Source: an uncultured bacterium
GTDB lineage: Bacteria; Verrucomicrobiota; Lentisphaeria; Victivallales; Victivallaceae
Assembly (NCBI GenBank): GCA_900551245.1
Contig: URVC01000049.1
Location: 1-35,581, forward strand
Direction of reading: 5' to 3'
DNA length: 35,581 nucleotides
Part shown: positions 1 through 7,995 of the stretch, piece after piece
Layout of the letters: every line of letters starts with the position of its first letter
Position numbering within the stretch: position 1 is the first letter of the stretch
Position numbers and translations under genes: made by a program
The notes under the pieces: model-generated
What the model saw: only the letters and a program-made list of their open reading frames with translations
What the model was told of the DNA's origin: nothing
The model's database searches: none

Positions 1-74
1 CAAATATAGCATAATTTTCTTGGATTTCATCTTTTATTTAGGGATAAGTTCTTAACAGGAAAGGATGATATCGT

Positions 75-773
75 ATGAAACTGCTGGTTTGTTTTTCCGC
101 CCTTCTGCTCGGCACACTTCAAGCGGCCAATCTTCTGATTGATCCGGCGACCGGAGTGGTGCGCTCGACGCGGGTGCCCGCCAATGCCGTGGTCGAACAG
201 CAGGGCGACAAGGTGGACTTTGTTCTGACTGGCTCCTGCGGAAATTTCAGCTATTCGCTGCCGCTCTCTCCGGAAAGCCGGTATCTGGTTCTGCGCATGA
301 AGATGCGTTCTACCGATCTGGTGCCCGGCAAGGCGAAATGGCAGGCGGGAAGCATGGCGATGCGGTTTCATGACAAAGACGGCAAGGCGGTCGGCCCCTG
401 GCCGAAGGTGTTTGTCGTCTCCGGTACCACCGGACTTCAGACGTGTGAACGCGTGTATCCCATTCCGGAAAACGCGGTGACCCTCCGGCTGAAACCGGCC
501 AATTTCGGCAAATCGGGCAAGGTGGAGTTCAAGGAGGTCCAGATAGAGGAGCTCAAACAGCTCGATCAGTACAAACGTTCCACGGCTCCGGCTGTCACGC
601 CCGCCGCCCCGGAAGCCGCCGTTCCGCAGGCACAGCTCACGCCGGAGCAAAACCTGCTGATCGCCCCGGCTCCGGGAGGCGTGCCGCAACAGGGACTTTC
701 CGGCCGGAATTGTACGTTGCAGGTGAAGAACGGCCGGCTGAATGCGACGATTGAAGGGAACGGGTTTGCCTGA
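75..773 (+). CDS. N-terminal part of a secreted GH2-like protein (frameshifted)
   Basis: The 232-residue frame opens with a clear signal peptide (MKLLVCFSALLLGTLQAAN), then a beta-rich domain at about residues 20-158, then an Ala/Pro linker at about 168-190. The middle domain looks like a carbohydrate-binding or jelly-roll module, but I cannot assign a family. An AGGAAAGG ribosome binding site lies 8-15 bases before the ATG. The frame stops at 773, immediately before sequence in another frame that encodes the typical start of a GH2 sugar-binding domain (LNGLWEF). I infer that this is the first part of one longer secreted enzyme that continues to 4858 and was broken by a one-base shift near 755-773. 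A separate short secreted protein is the alternative. Confidence 0.6.
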   Translation: MKLLVCFSALLLGTLQAANLLIDPATGVVRSTRVPANAVVEQQGDKVDFVLTGSCGNFSYSLPLSPESRYLVLRMKMRSTDLVPGKAKWQAGSMAMRFHDKDGKAVGPWPKVFVVSGTTGLQTCERVYPIPENAVTLRLKPANFGKSGKVEFKEVQIEELKQLDQYKRSTAPAVTPAAPEAAVPQAQLTPEQNLLIAPAPGGVPQQGLSGRNCTLQVKNGRLNATIEGNGFA

Positions 774-892
774 ACGGCCTGTGGGAGTTCCGCCCGGAAC
801 TCCCGGGGGATCCCGTCGGGAAAATCCCGGAAACGGGTTCCGGCTGGGGGTATTTCAAAGTTCCGGGTTCCTGGCCGGTCACCCGCAACGGC

Positions 893-3800
893 ATGGAGTT
901 GATCCTTTCTGATTCGGTTCGCAAGTCGCTGGATCTCAAACAGCTCAATGGCGGATTTTACCGCCGGGAGATCACGGTTGATCCCGCCTGGAAAGGGCGC
1001 CGGATTCTGCTCTGCGCCGATATGGTGCAGACCTGTGCCAAAATCTATGTCGACAAGAAGGAGGCGGGCGAACTCTATTACCCAGGCGGCGAGGTCGATC
1101 TCACCGGGAAGTTGATTCCCGGGCGAAGCCATGAGCTTGTGCTGCTGGTTCGGGCGACTCCCGGAGAGAATGTGGTCTTCATGGCTCCCGGCCGGCTGGT
1201 GAAGACGGAGGGGGGGCTGGTCAATCGGGGAATCACCGGTGATCTCTATCTGGAGTCTCGTCCGGAAGCGGCGGTGATCCGCGATGTGCTGGTTCTGCCA
1301 TCGGTCAGGAAGAGCATGATTCGCTTCGATGTCGGGCTGGAGGCTCTGCCGGCGGGAACCTACCGGCTGGAGGCGGAGATCGCGGAGCATGGGCGCCGGG
1401 TAAAAACAATCCGTTCCGAACTCTTCCCGGCAAAGGAGCGGAACTTTCGCCACACCTTTCAGGAGAGCTGGTCGAACGCCAAGCTGTGGGATTTGGATTC
1501 CCCGGAAAATCTCTATACGGTGAAACTGCGCCTGTTCTCGGAAAGCGGGGCACTGCTCGATGAATTTCTGGAAGAGGAGTTCGGATTCCGGGAGTTCTGG
1601 ACGGAGGGGCGGTTTCTGTTTCTCAACGGGAGCAAACTCTATTTGCGGGCGCTGGCGGCACGAACTCCGCTGGCGCCGTTGTATGCTTCCCCGGAGTGGA
1701 TCGAACATCTGGTCCGGGAATCCCGCCGGCTCGGGGCGAATTTTCTGATCGGCTTGAACTACAACTTTCAGCCCGGCGTGGTCAGCCACCTGACCAGTTT
1801 TCATCGTGAAACATCGCGGCGCGGGATGCTGACCGCACTTACGCTGCCCCACGTCCGGGATTTTCACCTGAATATGCGCGATCCGGCGACCGCGCTGGCC
1901 TATCGGAGACAGGCGGAACATCTGATTCGGCGCCTTCAGAATGTTCCCGGCGTGGTCATGTACGCAATGAATCACAATGCCACCGGATATGCCGGGGATC
2001 AGAATCCCGCCCGGCTCGGTACCGGCTACAAGCCGGAAGATGTGGTTTTCGCCAGTGCATTCGATCTCCGGCGAAACGCCGATATCGCCGCGCGCATCGC
2101 CCGGGAACTGGATCCCTCCCGTCCGGTTTATCACCACGAAAGCGGCAATCTGGGAGATCTTTTCACGCTGAACTGCTATTTGAACTGGGCTCCGCGTCAG
2201 GAGCGCAGCGACTGGTTGGAGTGCTGGGAGCATTCGGGGCGGATGCCGGTGTTTTTTGTTGAGTGGGGACTTCCGCACGTCGCGAGCTGGTCCAGCTACC
2301 GCGGCCCCGCCTTCATCTGGCGGAGCGCGGCCCGGCAATGCCTCTGGGTCAATGAGTTCAATGCCGCAATTCTGGGAGAAAAGGCCTACCGTGCCGATCC
2401 GGCAAAAAAATTCCTGTACGACCGCCAGGAGTCGATGCTCAAGGGGAATCGGCCGGTTTTCTTCAGCCGGCTGGGAGCCAATACCTTCCTCAACGACATC
2501 CGCGACGTTCACGAAGTGCGGAACTATTTCATTTCGAAAAATTTCCGTGACATGCGCGCCCGGGGCATCTCCGGACTTCTGCCCTGGGATCAGTTCCTCT
2601 GCTGGAAGCAGACCGGTCCCGGCGACCGGCCCCGGCACAATCCCCGGCGGTTTGAACGGCTGAAACAGCCGGGCGTCGTGCCGGATCTCTTCTATTCCGC
2701 CGGCGAGGCGATTCTGAATCCTCTGGCCAGATTCCGCGAAACGCCGACCGGCGAGGGAATCCGCTCCGATTTTCAGGATGAGCTCGGCTGGATTGGCGGA
2801 CAGGTGGATGAATTCACGGAACTCGGGCATAACTTCCGCCCCGGTGAGCGGGTGCGAAAATCGCTGGTCCTGCTCAATCACAGCCGGAAAACGAAAGAGG
2901 TGAAATGGCGTTGGGAGGTCCCTGCGCTTGGGCTGAGAGAAGAGGGAACGCTTCCGGTCGCGGCCGGGGAGCGGCATCTGCTGCCGCTGGAGTTTTCGAT
3001 TCCGGAAACGGTCTCCGGGCCGCTGGAAATCCGGGCGGAGCTGGAGTTTTCCGGTTCGAAAAAGAGGACGGACCGGTTTGTCATCGACGTGATTCAACCG
3101 CGCACCGTCACTCTGCGCAGCCGTGTCGGCTGCTGGGATCCGGAGGGGAGTGCCATGGTGTTGCTCAAACAGCTCGGCGTGTCGGCACATCCGGTGAAGA
3201 CGGCGGAGGATCTGAACGGAATTCAGCTGCTGATCATCGGTCGCAACGGACTTGCCGGACTGCCGTTCCCGCTGGCGGAACCGCTTCGCAACGGGTTGAA
3301 GGTCCTGCTGCTCGAACAGCCGTCACAGGAGTTTGCCCGGCTTGGACTGCGTTACACCGAACAGGGGTTCCGGGAACTCTTTTCCAACGGAATCCGCCAT
3401 TTCCCCGACCTGCATGACTGGCGCGGGCAGGCCACCCTGCTGCCGCCCATGCTCGCGGTGGCCGCGTACGAAACCGGCAGTCCCCAGTGGGATTGGAATG
3501 GCTTCCGCAACGCGCGCGTCTGGCGGGCCGGCAACCGCGGGGCTCTGACGGAGGTGCTGTTGGAGAAACCCCCGGTCGGCAACTGGCTTCCGTTGTTGCA
3601 GTGCGGGTTTGATCTGCAATATTCGCCGCTGCTGCTGTTGTCCGAAGGCAGGGGGAAGATGCTTTTCTGCCAGCTGGCGGTGTCGGGGCGGTCGACCCCG
3701 GACCCGGAAGCGGAGAAGGTGCTCGGCGACGCATTGCTCTATCTGGATCGCGCCCGGACCGGGAACGTGAGAAAGGTGTTTTTTCTGGGCGATGCGGTCG

Positions 3801-4858
3801 GGGCCGGTTACTTGACAGCGCTGAAGGTGCCGTTCAAACCGTGGACGCCGGAGGAAACGCTTGATTCCGATACGCTGCTGGTCCTCGCCTCGGGAGCTCG
3901 CCCCGGAGAGTTGACCGCCGCGTTGCGGAACGGGTGCAACGTGCTGGCCCTGGGACTTTCCCGGGCGGAACTGGAGGAGATTCTGCCCGGAGGATTCCGC
4001 GTGGAGACGCGCCGCTGCTATTCCGATTTTGTGCCGGCTCTTCACGACAACCCGGAATTTCTCGGCATCAGCAATGCGGATCTTCACTGGCGCGGCGGCA
4101 TGCAGATGGATGCATTCCCCGCAGATGCGGCAGGCGGCTGTTCGCTCGATCGGAAGAGACTGGGGCGGGGCACCATTGTGGCATTTCAGCTGCCGCCCTG
4201 GAAATTTGATGAAGAGGAGTTTTACTACCGCACCTGCCGCCGTCGTTCCGCGTTTCTGGGCGCCCGGCTGCTGGCCAATCTCGGCGCGGAATTCCGTACC
4301 GGTTTCTTCTCCCTTTTCGGCGAGGCGGCCGGCAATATCCGCTTCCAGCTGCCGAACGATTCCTGGCGGGGAGTGGAGGACCCGGAAAATTCCGGACGGA
4401 AGCAGGGATTTTTCCGGCATGATTTTCAACCGGATGGTTCTTGGCGGCCGGTTGCGGTTCCCGGCTGTTTTGACAATCAGTTTGAAGAGCTGGCCAATTA
4501 CGACGGTTTCTTCTGGTATCGGTTGGAATTTGAGCTGCCGGCCGCGTATGCGAAATTTCCTGCGGAACTTTCGTTCGGCAGCGTGGATGATGAGTCCTGG
4601 ATCTGGCTCAACGGTCGTTTGCTCGGCGAAGTTTCCGCGCGGACAAATCCGAAGGATTACTGGAAGGTTGCGCGCAGCTATGCATTGGCGCCGGATTGGT
4701 TGAAGGCGGGACGCAACACCATTGCAGTGCTCTGCCGTGACCTGCGGAACAAAGGCGGCATACTGGGAATTCCCGAACTGAAATTCCCCCGCACGTTCCA
4801 TTTCTATTATGACGAGCCACTGGCGGATGATGATCCCTACCGGTATTACCGCTGGTGA
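893..4858 (+). CDS. Glycoside hydrolase family 2-like protein (main part)
   Basis: This long frame encodes about 1321 residues, but its first ATG is not a credible start. The frame is open from 755, and bases 770-892 encode conserved GH2 N-terminal sequence (LNGLWEF, then GWGYFKVPGSWP) with no ATG, GTG or TTG before it. Domain order is sugar-binding jelly roll, immunoglobulin-like domain (about residues 120-240), a TIM-barrel-like region (about 240-560), further beta domains, and a second jelly roll near the C-terminus (NYDGFFWYRLEFELP). FFVEWGLP offers a candidate nucleophile at Glu457. The usual acid/base motif Asn-Glu is replaced by AMNHN at 358-362, so activity on a normal glycoside is uncertain. 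The protein is probably exported through the signal peptide encoded at 75. Confidence 0.75.
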   Translation: MELILSDSVRKSLDLKQLNGGFYRREITVDPAWKGRRILLCADMVQTCAKIYVDKKEAGELYYPGGEVDLTGKLIPGRSHELVLLVRATPGENVVFMAPGRLVKTEGGLVNRGITGDLYLESRPEAAVIRDVLVLPSVRKSMIRFDVGLEALPAGTYRLEAEIAEHGRRVKTIRSELFPAKERNFRHTFQESWSNAKLWDLDSPENLYTVKLRLFSESGALLDEFLEEEFGFREFWTEGRFLFLNGSKLYLRALAARTPLAPLYASPEWIEHLVRESRRLGANFLIGLNYNFQPGVVSHLTSFHRETSRRGMLTALTLPHVRDFHLNMRDPATALAYRRQAEHLIRRLQNVPGVVMYAMNHNATGYAGDQNPARLGTGYKPEDVVFASAFDLRRNADIAARIARELDPSRPVYHHESGNLGDLFTLNCYLNWAPRQERSDWLECWEHSGRMPVFFVEWGLPHVASWSSYRGPAFIWRSAARQCLWVNEFNAAILGEKAYRADPAKKFLYDRQESMLKGNRPVFFSRLGANTFLNDIRDVHEVRNYFISKNFRDMRARGISGLLPWDQFLCWKQTGPGDRPRHNPRRFERLKQPGVVPDLFYSAGEAILNPLARFRETPTGEGIRSDFQDELGWIGGQVDEFTELGHNFRPGERVRKSLVLLNHSRKTKEVKWRWEVPALGLREEGTLPVAAGERHLLPLEFSIPETVSGPLEIRAELEFSGSKKRTDRFVIDVIQPRTVTLRSRVGCWDPEGSAMVLLKQLGVSAHPVKTAEDLNGIQLLIIGRNGLAGLPFPLAEPLRNGLKVLLLEQPSQEFARLGLRYTEQGFRELFSNGIRHFPDLHDWRGQATLLPPMLAVAAYETGSPQWDWNGFRNARVWRAGNRGALTEVLLEKPPVGNWLPLLQCGFDLQYSPLLLLSEGRGKMLFCQLAVSGRSTPDPEAEKVLGDALLYLDRARTGNVRKVFFLGDAVGAGYLTALKVPFKPWTPEETLDSDTLLVLASGARPGELTAALRNGCNVLALGLSRAELEEILPGGFRVETRRCYSDFVPALHDNPEFLGISNADLHWRGGMQMDAFPADAAGGCSLDRKRLGRGTIVAFQLPPWKFDEEEFYYRTCRRRSAFLGARLLANLGAEFRTGFFSLFGEAAGNIRFQLPNDSWRGVEDPENSGRKQGFFRHDFQPDGSWRPVAVPGCFDNQFEELANYDGFFWYRLEFELPAAYAKFPAELSFGSVDDESWIWLNGRLLGEVSARTNPKDYWKVARSYALAPDWLKAGRNTIAVLCRDLRNKGGILGIPELKFPRTFHFYYDEPLADDDPYRYYRW

Positions 4859-4860
4859 AC

Positions 4861-4905
4861 GGGAGACGGAACTCCCGCGATCTTCCCGGCCGTTCCGTCT
4901 CTCCC
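4861..4905. terminator. Hairpin just after the GH2-like gene
   Basis: GAGACGGAAC (4863-4872) pairs perfectly with GTTCCGTCTC (4892-4901) around a 19-base loop, two bases after the stop codon. No T-run follows, so a role in 3'-end formation or transcript protection is only inferred. Confidence 0.3.
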
Positions 4906-4974
4906 AATCCGGGAGGGGATGACTGAGTCCCTGTTGCGGGACGGTTGTCCAGGATCGACCGGGAATCTTGAATT

Positions 4975-5014
4975 TTTCGGGCCGGCTTGCCTGATTTGGC
5001 AAGCCGGCCCGAAA
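4975..5014. terminator. Perfect 17-bp stem between convergent genes
   Basis: The arms TTTCGGGCCGGCTTGCC (4975-4991) and its exact complement (4998-5014) flank a six-base loop, TGATTT. The stem sits between the end of the plus-strand GH2 gene and the stop of the minus-strand SH3 gene at 5036. This fits a bidirectional terminator, although neither side shows a classical T-tract. Confidence 0.5.
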
Positions 5015-5035
5015 TTGATCGTTCAATGTGCGGAA

Positions 5036-6013
5036 TTATTTCTTCAGCGTGGCTTTCTCGGCTTTCAGCACCGGAGTTTTCCAGTTCGGAACCCGGTAGA
5101 CGGTGCCGGAGAGTTCGACGACGTGTTCGGCGATTTTCTTGAGTTCCGCGTTGTCCGACGCGCAGACAAAGTAGCTGTTCTCATACTCGCCGCGGCTGTT
5201 GCTCTTCATCAGCGCAAAGTCGGCGGCACGGGTCGTGCTGCTCGGAACCGCGACCAGATAGCCGGTGGCGGTAACCTTTTCCCCCTTTGTAAGATCGACG
5301 CCGATCGCCTTGAGCTCCAGATCCATCTTATCCGGCGCGGCCGCGGGCGCGGGCTTTTCCTCCGGCGGAACCGGCTTGGCCGTCGCCGCAGGCTGGGCCT
5401 CTTTCTCCGGCGCCGGAGTTGCAGCCGGGGCTTTTTCCACCGGTTTCACTGCCGGCTTGTTTTCCGGCTTTGCGGCCGGTTTTTCCGCCGGCTTTTCCGC
5501 CGGGGCCGGAGCCTCCGTCTGGACTTTGGCCGGGGCGGTTTCCGGCTTTGCCGCGGGAGCGGCGGCCGCTGCCGTCACCGGAGCGGCGACCTTCACGTAG
5601 CTTTTGGCCACGTAGAGCTTCAGCCCTTCCGGCGGCGCGATTTTCGCCCAGTTGTGGCGGGTGGTGCGTTCCACTTTGACGACGGTTCCCGCCGGAAGCA
5701 GTCCGTAGCTGGGGGCCTCCTGCGCCATGTCCATGCGCATGTTGACCGGCGAAGTCACCTTCCCGTCACGCAGAAAGACCTCCGAAACGTAGACCGGCGT
5801 CTTCGCCGGCGCGGTAATCTCATAGAACTCCCCCTGCAGGGAGAGCACGTCCACCTTGTCGCCCGCGCGCAGTTTCATCACGGCGGGCGCACGGAGCTCC
5901 GGTTTCATCCGGACGTTGAGCAGACGGGCGGTGACGGTTCCCTCTTCTCCGGCCTGGAGGGTCAGCGCGCTGAGAATGGCTCCGAACAGCAGAGTTCCGA
6001 ATTGTCTTGTCAT
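5036..6013 (-). CDS. Secreted SH3-domain protein with Ala/Pro/Lys linker
   Basis: About 325 residues. The chosen start is ATG at 6013, with GGGAG eight bases upstream; a GTG at 6022 is also possible but would sit on the ribosome binding site. A signal peptide (MTRQFGTLLFGAILSALTLQAG) is followed by two bacterial SH3-like repeats (ARLLNVRMKPELRAPAVMKL, and PVNMRMDMAQEAPSYGLLPAG). A low-complexity linker of Ala, Pro, Lys and Glu runs over roughly residues 150-230, and a small beta-rich C-terminal domain follows. Bacterial SH3 domains commonly bind peptidoglycan, and the linker suits a protein that spans the periplasm or wall; the exact role is unknown. It diverges from the lipoprotein gene at 6096. 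Confidence 0.75.
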   Translation of the reverse strand: MTRQFGTLLFGAILSALTLQAGEEGTVTARLLNVRMKPELRAPAVMKLRAGDKVDVLSLQGEFYEITAPAKTPVYVSEVFLRDGKVTSPVNMRMDMAQEAPSYGLLPAGTVVKVERTTRHNWAKIAPPEGLKLYVAKSYVKVAAPVTAAAAAPAAKPETAPAKVQTEAPAPAEKPAEKPAAKPENKPAVKPVEKAPAATPAPEKEAQPAATAKPVPPEEKPAPAAAPDKMDLELKAIGVDLTKGEKVTATGYLVAVPSSTTRAADFALMKSNSRGEYENSYFVCASDNAELKKIAEHVVELSGTVYRVPNWKTPVLKAEKATLKK

Positions 6014-6035
6014 CTTGAACACTCCCTTGAAAATG

Positions 6036-6066
6036 TTGTCTTTTGTGGTAGATTTACTGATAATAT
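6036..6066 (+). promoter_or_regulatory. Candidate promoter of the META lipoprotein-xer unit
   Basis: TTGTCT at 6036-6041 and TAATAT at 6061-6066 are 19 bases apart. The -10 is extended (TG-A-TAATAT), and the element lies 30 bases before the ATG at 6096. Prediction by eye only. Confidence 0.4.
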
Positions 6067-6095
6067 ACTTGAATTTCGGACAGGTACAATCGAAA

Positions 6096-6545
6096 ATGAA
6101 AAAAAATCCGATTTTGTTCTTGGTTTCTGCTTTTCTACTGATTTTTTCTGCCGGGTGCAGTATGTTTCCGGAGGAAGAGGAGGTTCCCCTGCCGCTTGCC
6201 GGCAGCGTGTGGCGCCCGGTGATGCTCGACGGCGGGGAGGCGCCTGTTCCGGCATTGGAATCCGATGTCCGGCTGCTCTTTCAGGTGGATGGCGAGCTCA
6301 GCGGCTCCACCGGCGACAACCGGTTTTTCGGGGAGTACCGCCTCCGGGGCGATGGGATGCAGATCGGGCCGCTGAGCGTCACCCGCCGTCTCGGACCGAA
6401 CCGGGCGTACGAGGAGCGTTTCCTCGCGGTGCTCCGGCTGACCGCCTTCTATGCCATCCGGGGGCGGTCGCTCTCGTTGCTGGATGAGCAGCGCCGGGTG
6501 CTGGCCGAATTCCGGGGAGAACCCGGGTTCCCGGAAACGGAGTGA
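6096..6545 (+). CDS. META-domain (HslJ-like) lipoprotein
   Basis: 149 residues. The N-terminus is a lipoprotein signal (MKKNPILFLVSAFLLIFSAGC) with the lipobox Cys at 21. The remainder fits the META/HslJ fold: an opening LAGSVWRPVMLDG, a central GSTGDNRFFGEYRL that matches the family's typical GxxGCNxxxGxY-like element, and a closing SLSLLDEQRRVLAEFR. META proteins sit in the envelope and have been linked to stress or novobiocin tolerance; their biochemistry is unclear. The stop TGA at 6543-6545 lies directly against the ribosome binding site of the recombinase gene, so the two are probably co-transcribed. Confidence 0.75.
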   Translation: MKKNPILFLVSAFLLIFSAGCSMFPEEEEVPLPLAGSVWRPVMLDGGEAPVPALESDVRLLFQVDGELSGSTGDNRFFGEYRLRGDGMQIGPLSVTRRLGPNRAYEERFLAVLRLTAFYAIRGRSLSLLDEQRRVLAEFRGEPGFPETE

Positions 6546-6556
6546 GGAGGCGCGCC

Positions 6557-7501
6557 ATGAAGGGATATGCGGCGAATTTTCTCCGGTATTTGCGCGCGGA
6601 GCGGAACGCTTCCGAGCATACCGTGGAGGCGTATTCGAGCGACATTCTGGAGTTCATCACCCGGGTCAAGGGCGGGGAGGAATCGTTCAACGACTGGGGC
6701 GGCGTGGACCGCGACGACGCGAAGATCTTTCTGCTCCGGCTTCATGAGGCGGGGGACGGCAAGCGTTCGATGCAGCGCAAACTTTCGGCGATGCGTTCCT
6801 TTTTCCGCTACCTGGTCCGGTCGGAGCTGGTGAAGGAGAATCCGTTTCTCCGGCTGCCGCCGATCAAGGCGGACCAGCCGCTGCCGCTGGTGATGAGCAT
6901 CAACCAGATCGACCGGCTGACCGCGGCGGTCGACGAGTTCTGGCGTCAGGCGCTGGCGGCGGGAATTCCGAAGTCGGAGGAGTCTGCCGCCTTTTCTGCC
7001 GCCCGGGATCTGGCGATGATCGAAGTGATCTACTCCGGCGGATTGCGGATCAGCGAAGCGGTCGGGTTGAATTACGGCGATCTCGACCTCATCGGCGGCG
7101 TGGTCAAGGTGCGCGGGAAGGGGAAGAAGGAGCGTCTCGCAGTGCTCGGCCGCCCGGCGGAGCGGGCGCTCCGGGCCTATCTGAAACTTCGCGCCGGCCT
7201 GGGAGCCGGCCGTGCTCCGGGGGCGCCGGTGTTTCTCAATCAGGCGGGGGAGCGGCTGACACCGCGCTCGTTTCAGCGGAATTTGAAGAACTACCTGCTG
7301 ACGGCGGGGCTTCCGCCGGATCTTACGCCGCACAAACTGCGCCATTCGTTTGCGACGCACCTGCTGGATGCGGGGGCGGATCTGCGGAGCGTGCAGGAGA
7401 TGCTCGGTCATGAGAATCTCAGCACCACGCAGATCTACACCCACGTCAGTGCGGAGCGGATGAAAGAGGTGTACAAAGAGGCGCATCCCCGCGCCAAGTA
7501 G
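6557..7501 (+). CDS. XerC/XerD-type tyrosine recombinase
   Basis: 314 residues from ATG 6557, which has GAGGAGG six bases upstream; an earlier GTG at 6542 overlaps the previous stop and is less likely. The N-terminal SAM-like domain (about 1-90) and catalytic domain (about 105-314) are complete. The catalytic set is visible: Arg164 in GLRISEAV, the Lys hairpin RGKGKKERL, His259/Arg262 in HKLRHSFATHLL, His285 in LGHENL and Tyr294 in TTQIYTHV. Length and motifs fit the housekeeping recombinase that resolves chromosome dimers at dif. A phage or integron integrase is less likely, because no attachment site or mobile cargo adjoins it. There is a short insertion around residues 125-150. Confidence 0.9.
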   Translation: MKGYAANFLRYLRAERNASEHTVEAYSSDILEFITRVKGGEESFNDWGGVDRDDAKIFLLRLHEAGDGKRSMQRKLSAMRSFFRYLVRSELVKENPFLRLPPIKADQPLPLVMSINQIDRLTAAVDEFWRQALAAGIPKSEESAAFSAARDLAMIEVIYSGGLRISEAVGLNYGDLDLIGGVVKVRGKGKKERLAVLGRPAERALRAYLKLRAGLGAGRAPGAPVFLNQAGERLTPRSFQRNLKNYLLTAGLPPDLTPHKLRHSFATHLLDAGADLRSVQEMLGHENLSTTQIYTHVSAERMKEVYKEAHPRAK

Positions 7502-7598
7502 CGCCGACGGGGGGAGGGGCATTTGCCGTACGGGAGGGGGCATTCCGTTCCTTTGCCTGCCGCAGAGCTTGTACCGCTTGAAAACAGATAGATCACAA

Positions 7599-7706
7599 TC
7601 AGGACGCAATACCATCGGAAGCCGTGTTTTTCCGAAGGCGGAAAAATGGTGCGATCATCAGATAGCCAATGAGGATAAGTGTGGCAATGCAGAAAAGTGA
7701 TTCCAT
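7599..7706 (-). CDS. 35-residue single-TM microprotein (tentative)
   Basis: ATG at 7706 opens MESLFCIATLILIGYLMIAP, a strongly hydrophobic helix followed by a basic tail (FFRLRKN). This is the classic shape of a small inner-membrane protein. No clear ribosome binding site is visible, and it lies 50 bases downstream of another small membrane ORF on the same strand. Function unknown; it could be a chance ORF. Confidence 0.35.
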   Translation of the reverse strand: MESLFCIATLILIGYLMIAPFFRLRKNTASDGIAS

Positions 7707-7756
7707 GATTGTGCCGTTGGGGGAATATGGGATAAAGGGAGAAAATGGGGATGATG

Positions 7757-7930
7757 CTAGTATTTGAACGGGTGCTTTTTCCCCGGGTGCGCTTCCTGCC
7801 AGCATTTGCGCCGTTCCATGACGTTCAGCCGATGACCGGGCGGCAGAAACAACATGCAGCCGATCAAATAGAACAGCTGGAGACCGGCCAGGAAAGCCCA
7901 TGGTCTAAAGATCAGAAGAACAAATTTCAT
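7757..7930 (-). CDS. 57-residue small membrane protein (tentative)
   Basis: ATG 7930 to TAG 7757 encodes MKFVLLIFRPWAFLAGLQLF, a hydrophobic segment to about residue 30, then a basic Pro/Lys/His-rich tail ending HPFKY. TAGGAG lies about 12 bases upstream, and an AT-rich region with TATCAT/CATAAT boxes precedes it at 7960-7985. It is transcribed away from the CRISPR trailer. I recognise no family. Amino-acid composition and the paired microprotein at 7706 argue for a real gene, but there is no homology evidence. Confidence 0.45.
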   Translation of the reverse strand: MKFVLLIFRPWAFLAGLQLFYLIGCMLFLPPGHRLNVMERRKCWQEAHPGKKHPFKY

Positions 7931-7995
7931 GCGTCCACCCCACTCCTATTAATTGCGTGATCGTTGAAATTATGATATTTTGGGGAGAATTACAA

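Noticed and set aside
745..775. Programmed frameshift site
   Set aside because: The zero-frame codons GGG-TTT do not re-pair after a -1 slip, so no slippery heptamer is present.
566..3190. 874-residue open frame on the minus strand
   Set aside because: Antisense to the GH2-like gene. It lacks domain motifs and is Arg/Pro/Gln-rich, as GC-rich shadows are.
3323..5026. 567-residue minus-strand frame
   Set aside because: Overlaps the coding strand of the GH2-like gene and runs through both 3' hairpins; no recognisable domain.
4919..6487. 522-residue plus-strand frame
   Set aside because: Antisense to the SH3 protein. Its Arg/Gly/Phe composition mirrors the Ala/Pro/Lys linker, and it then runs out of frame across the META gene.
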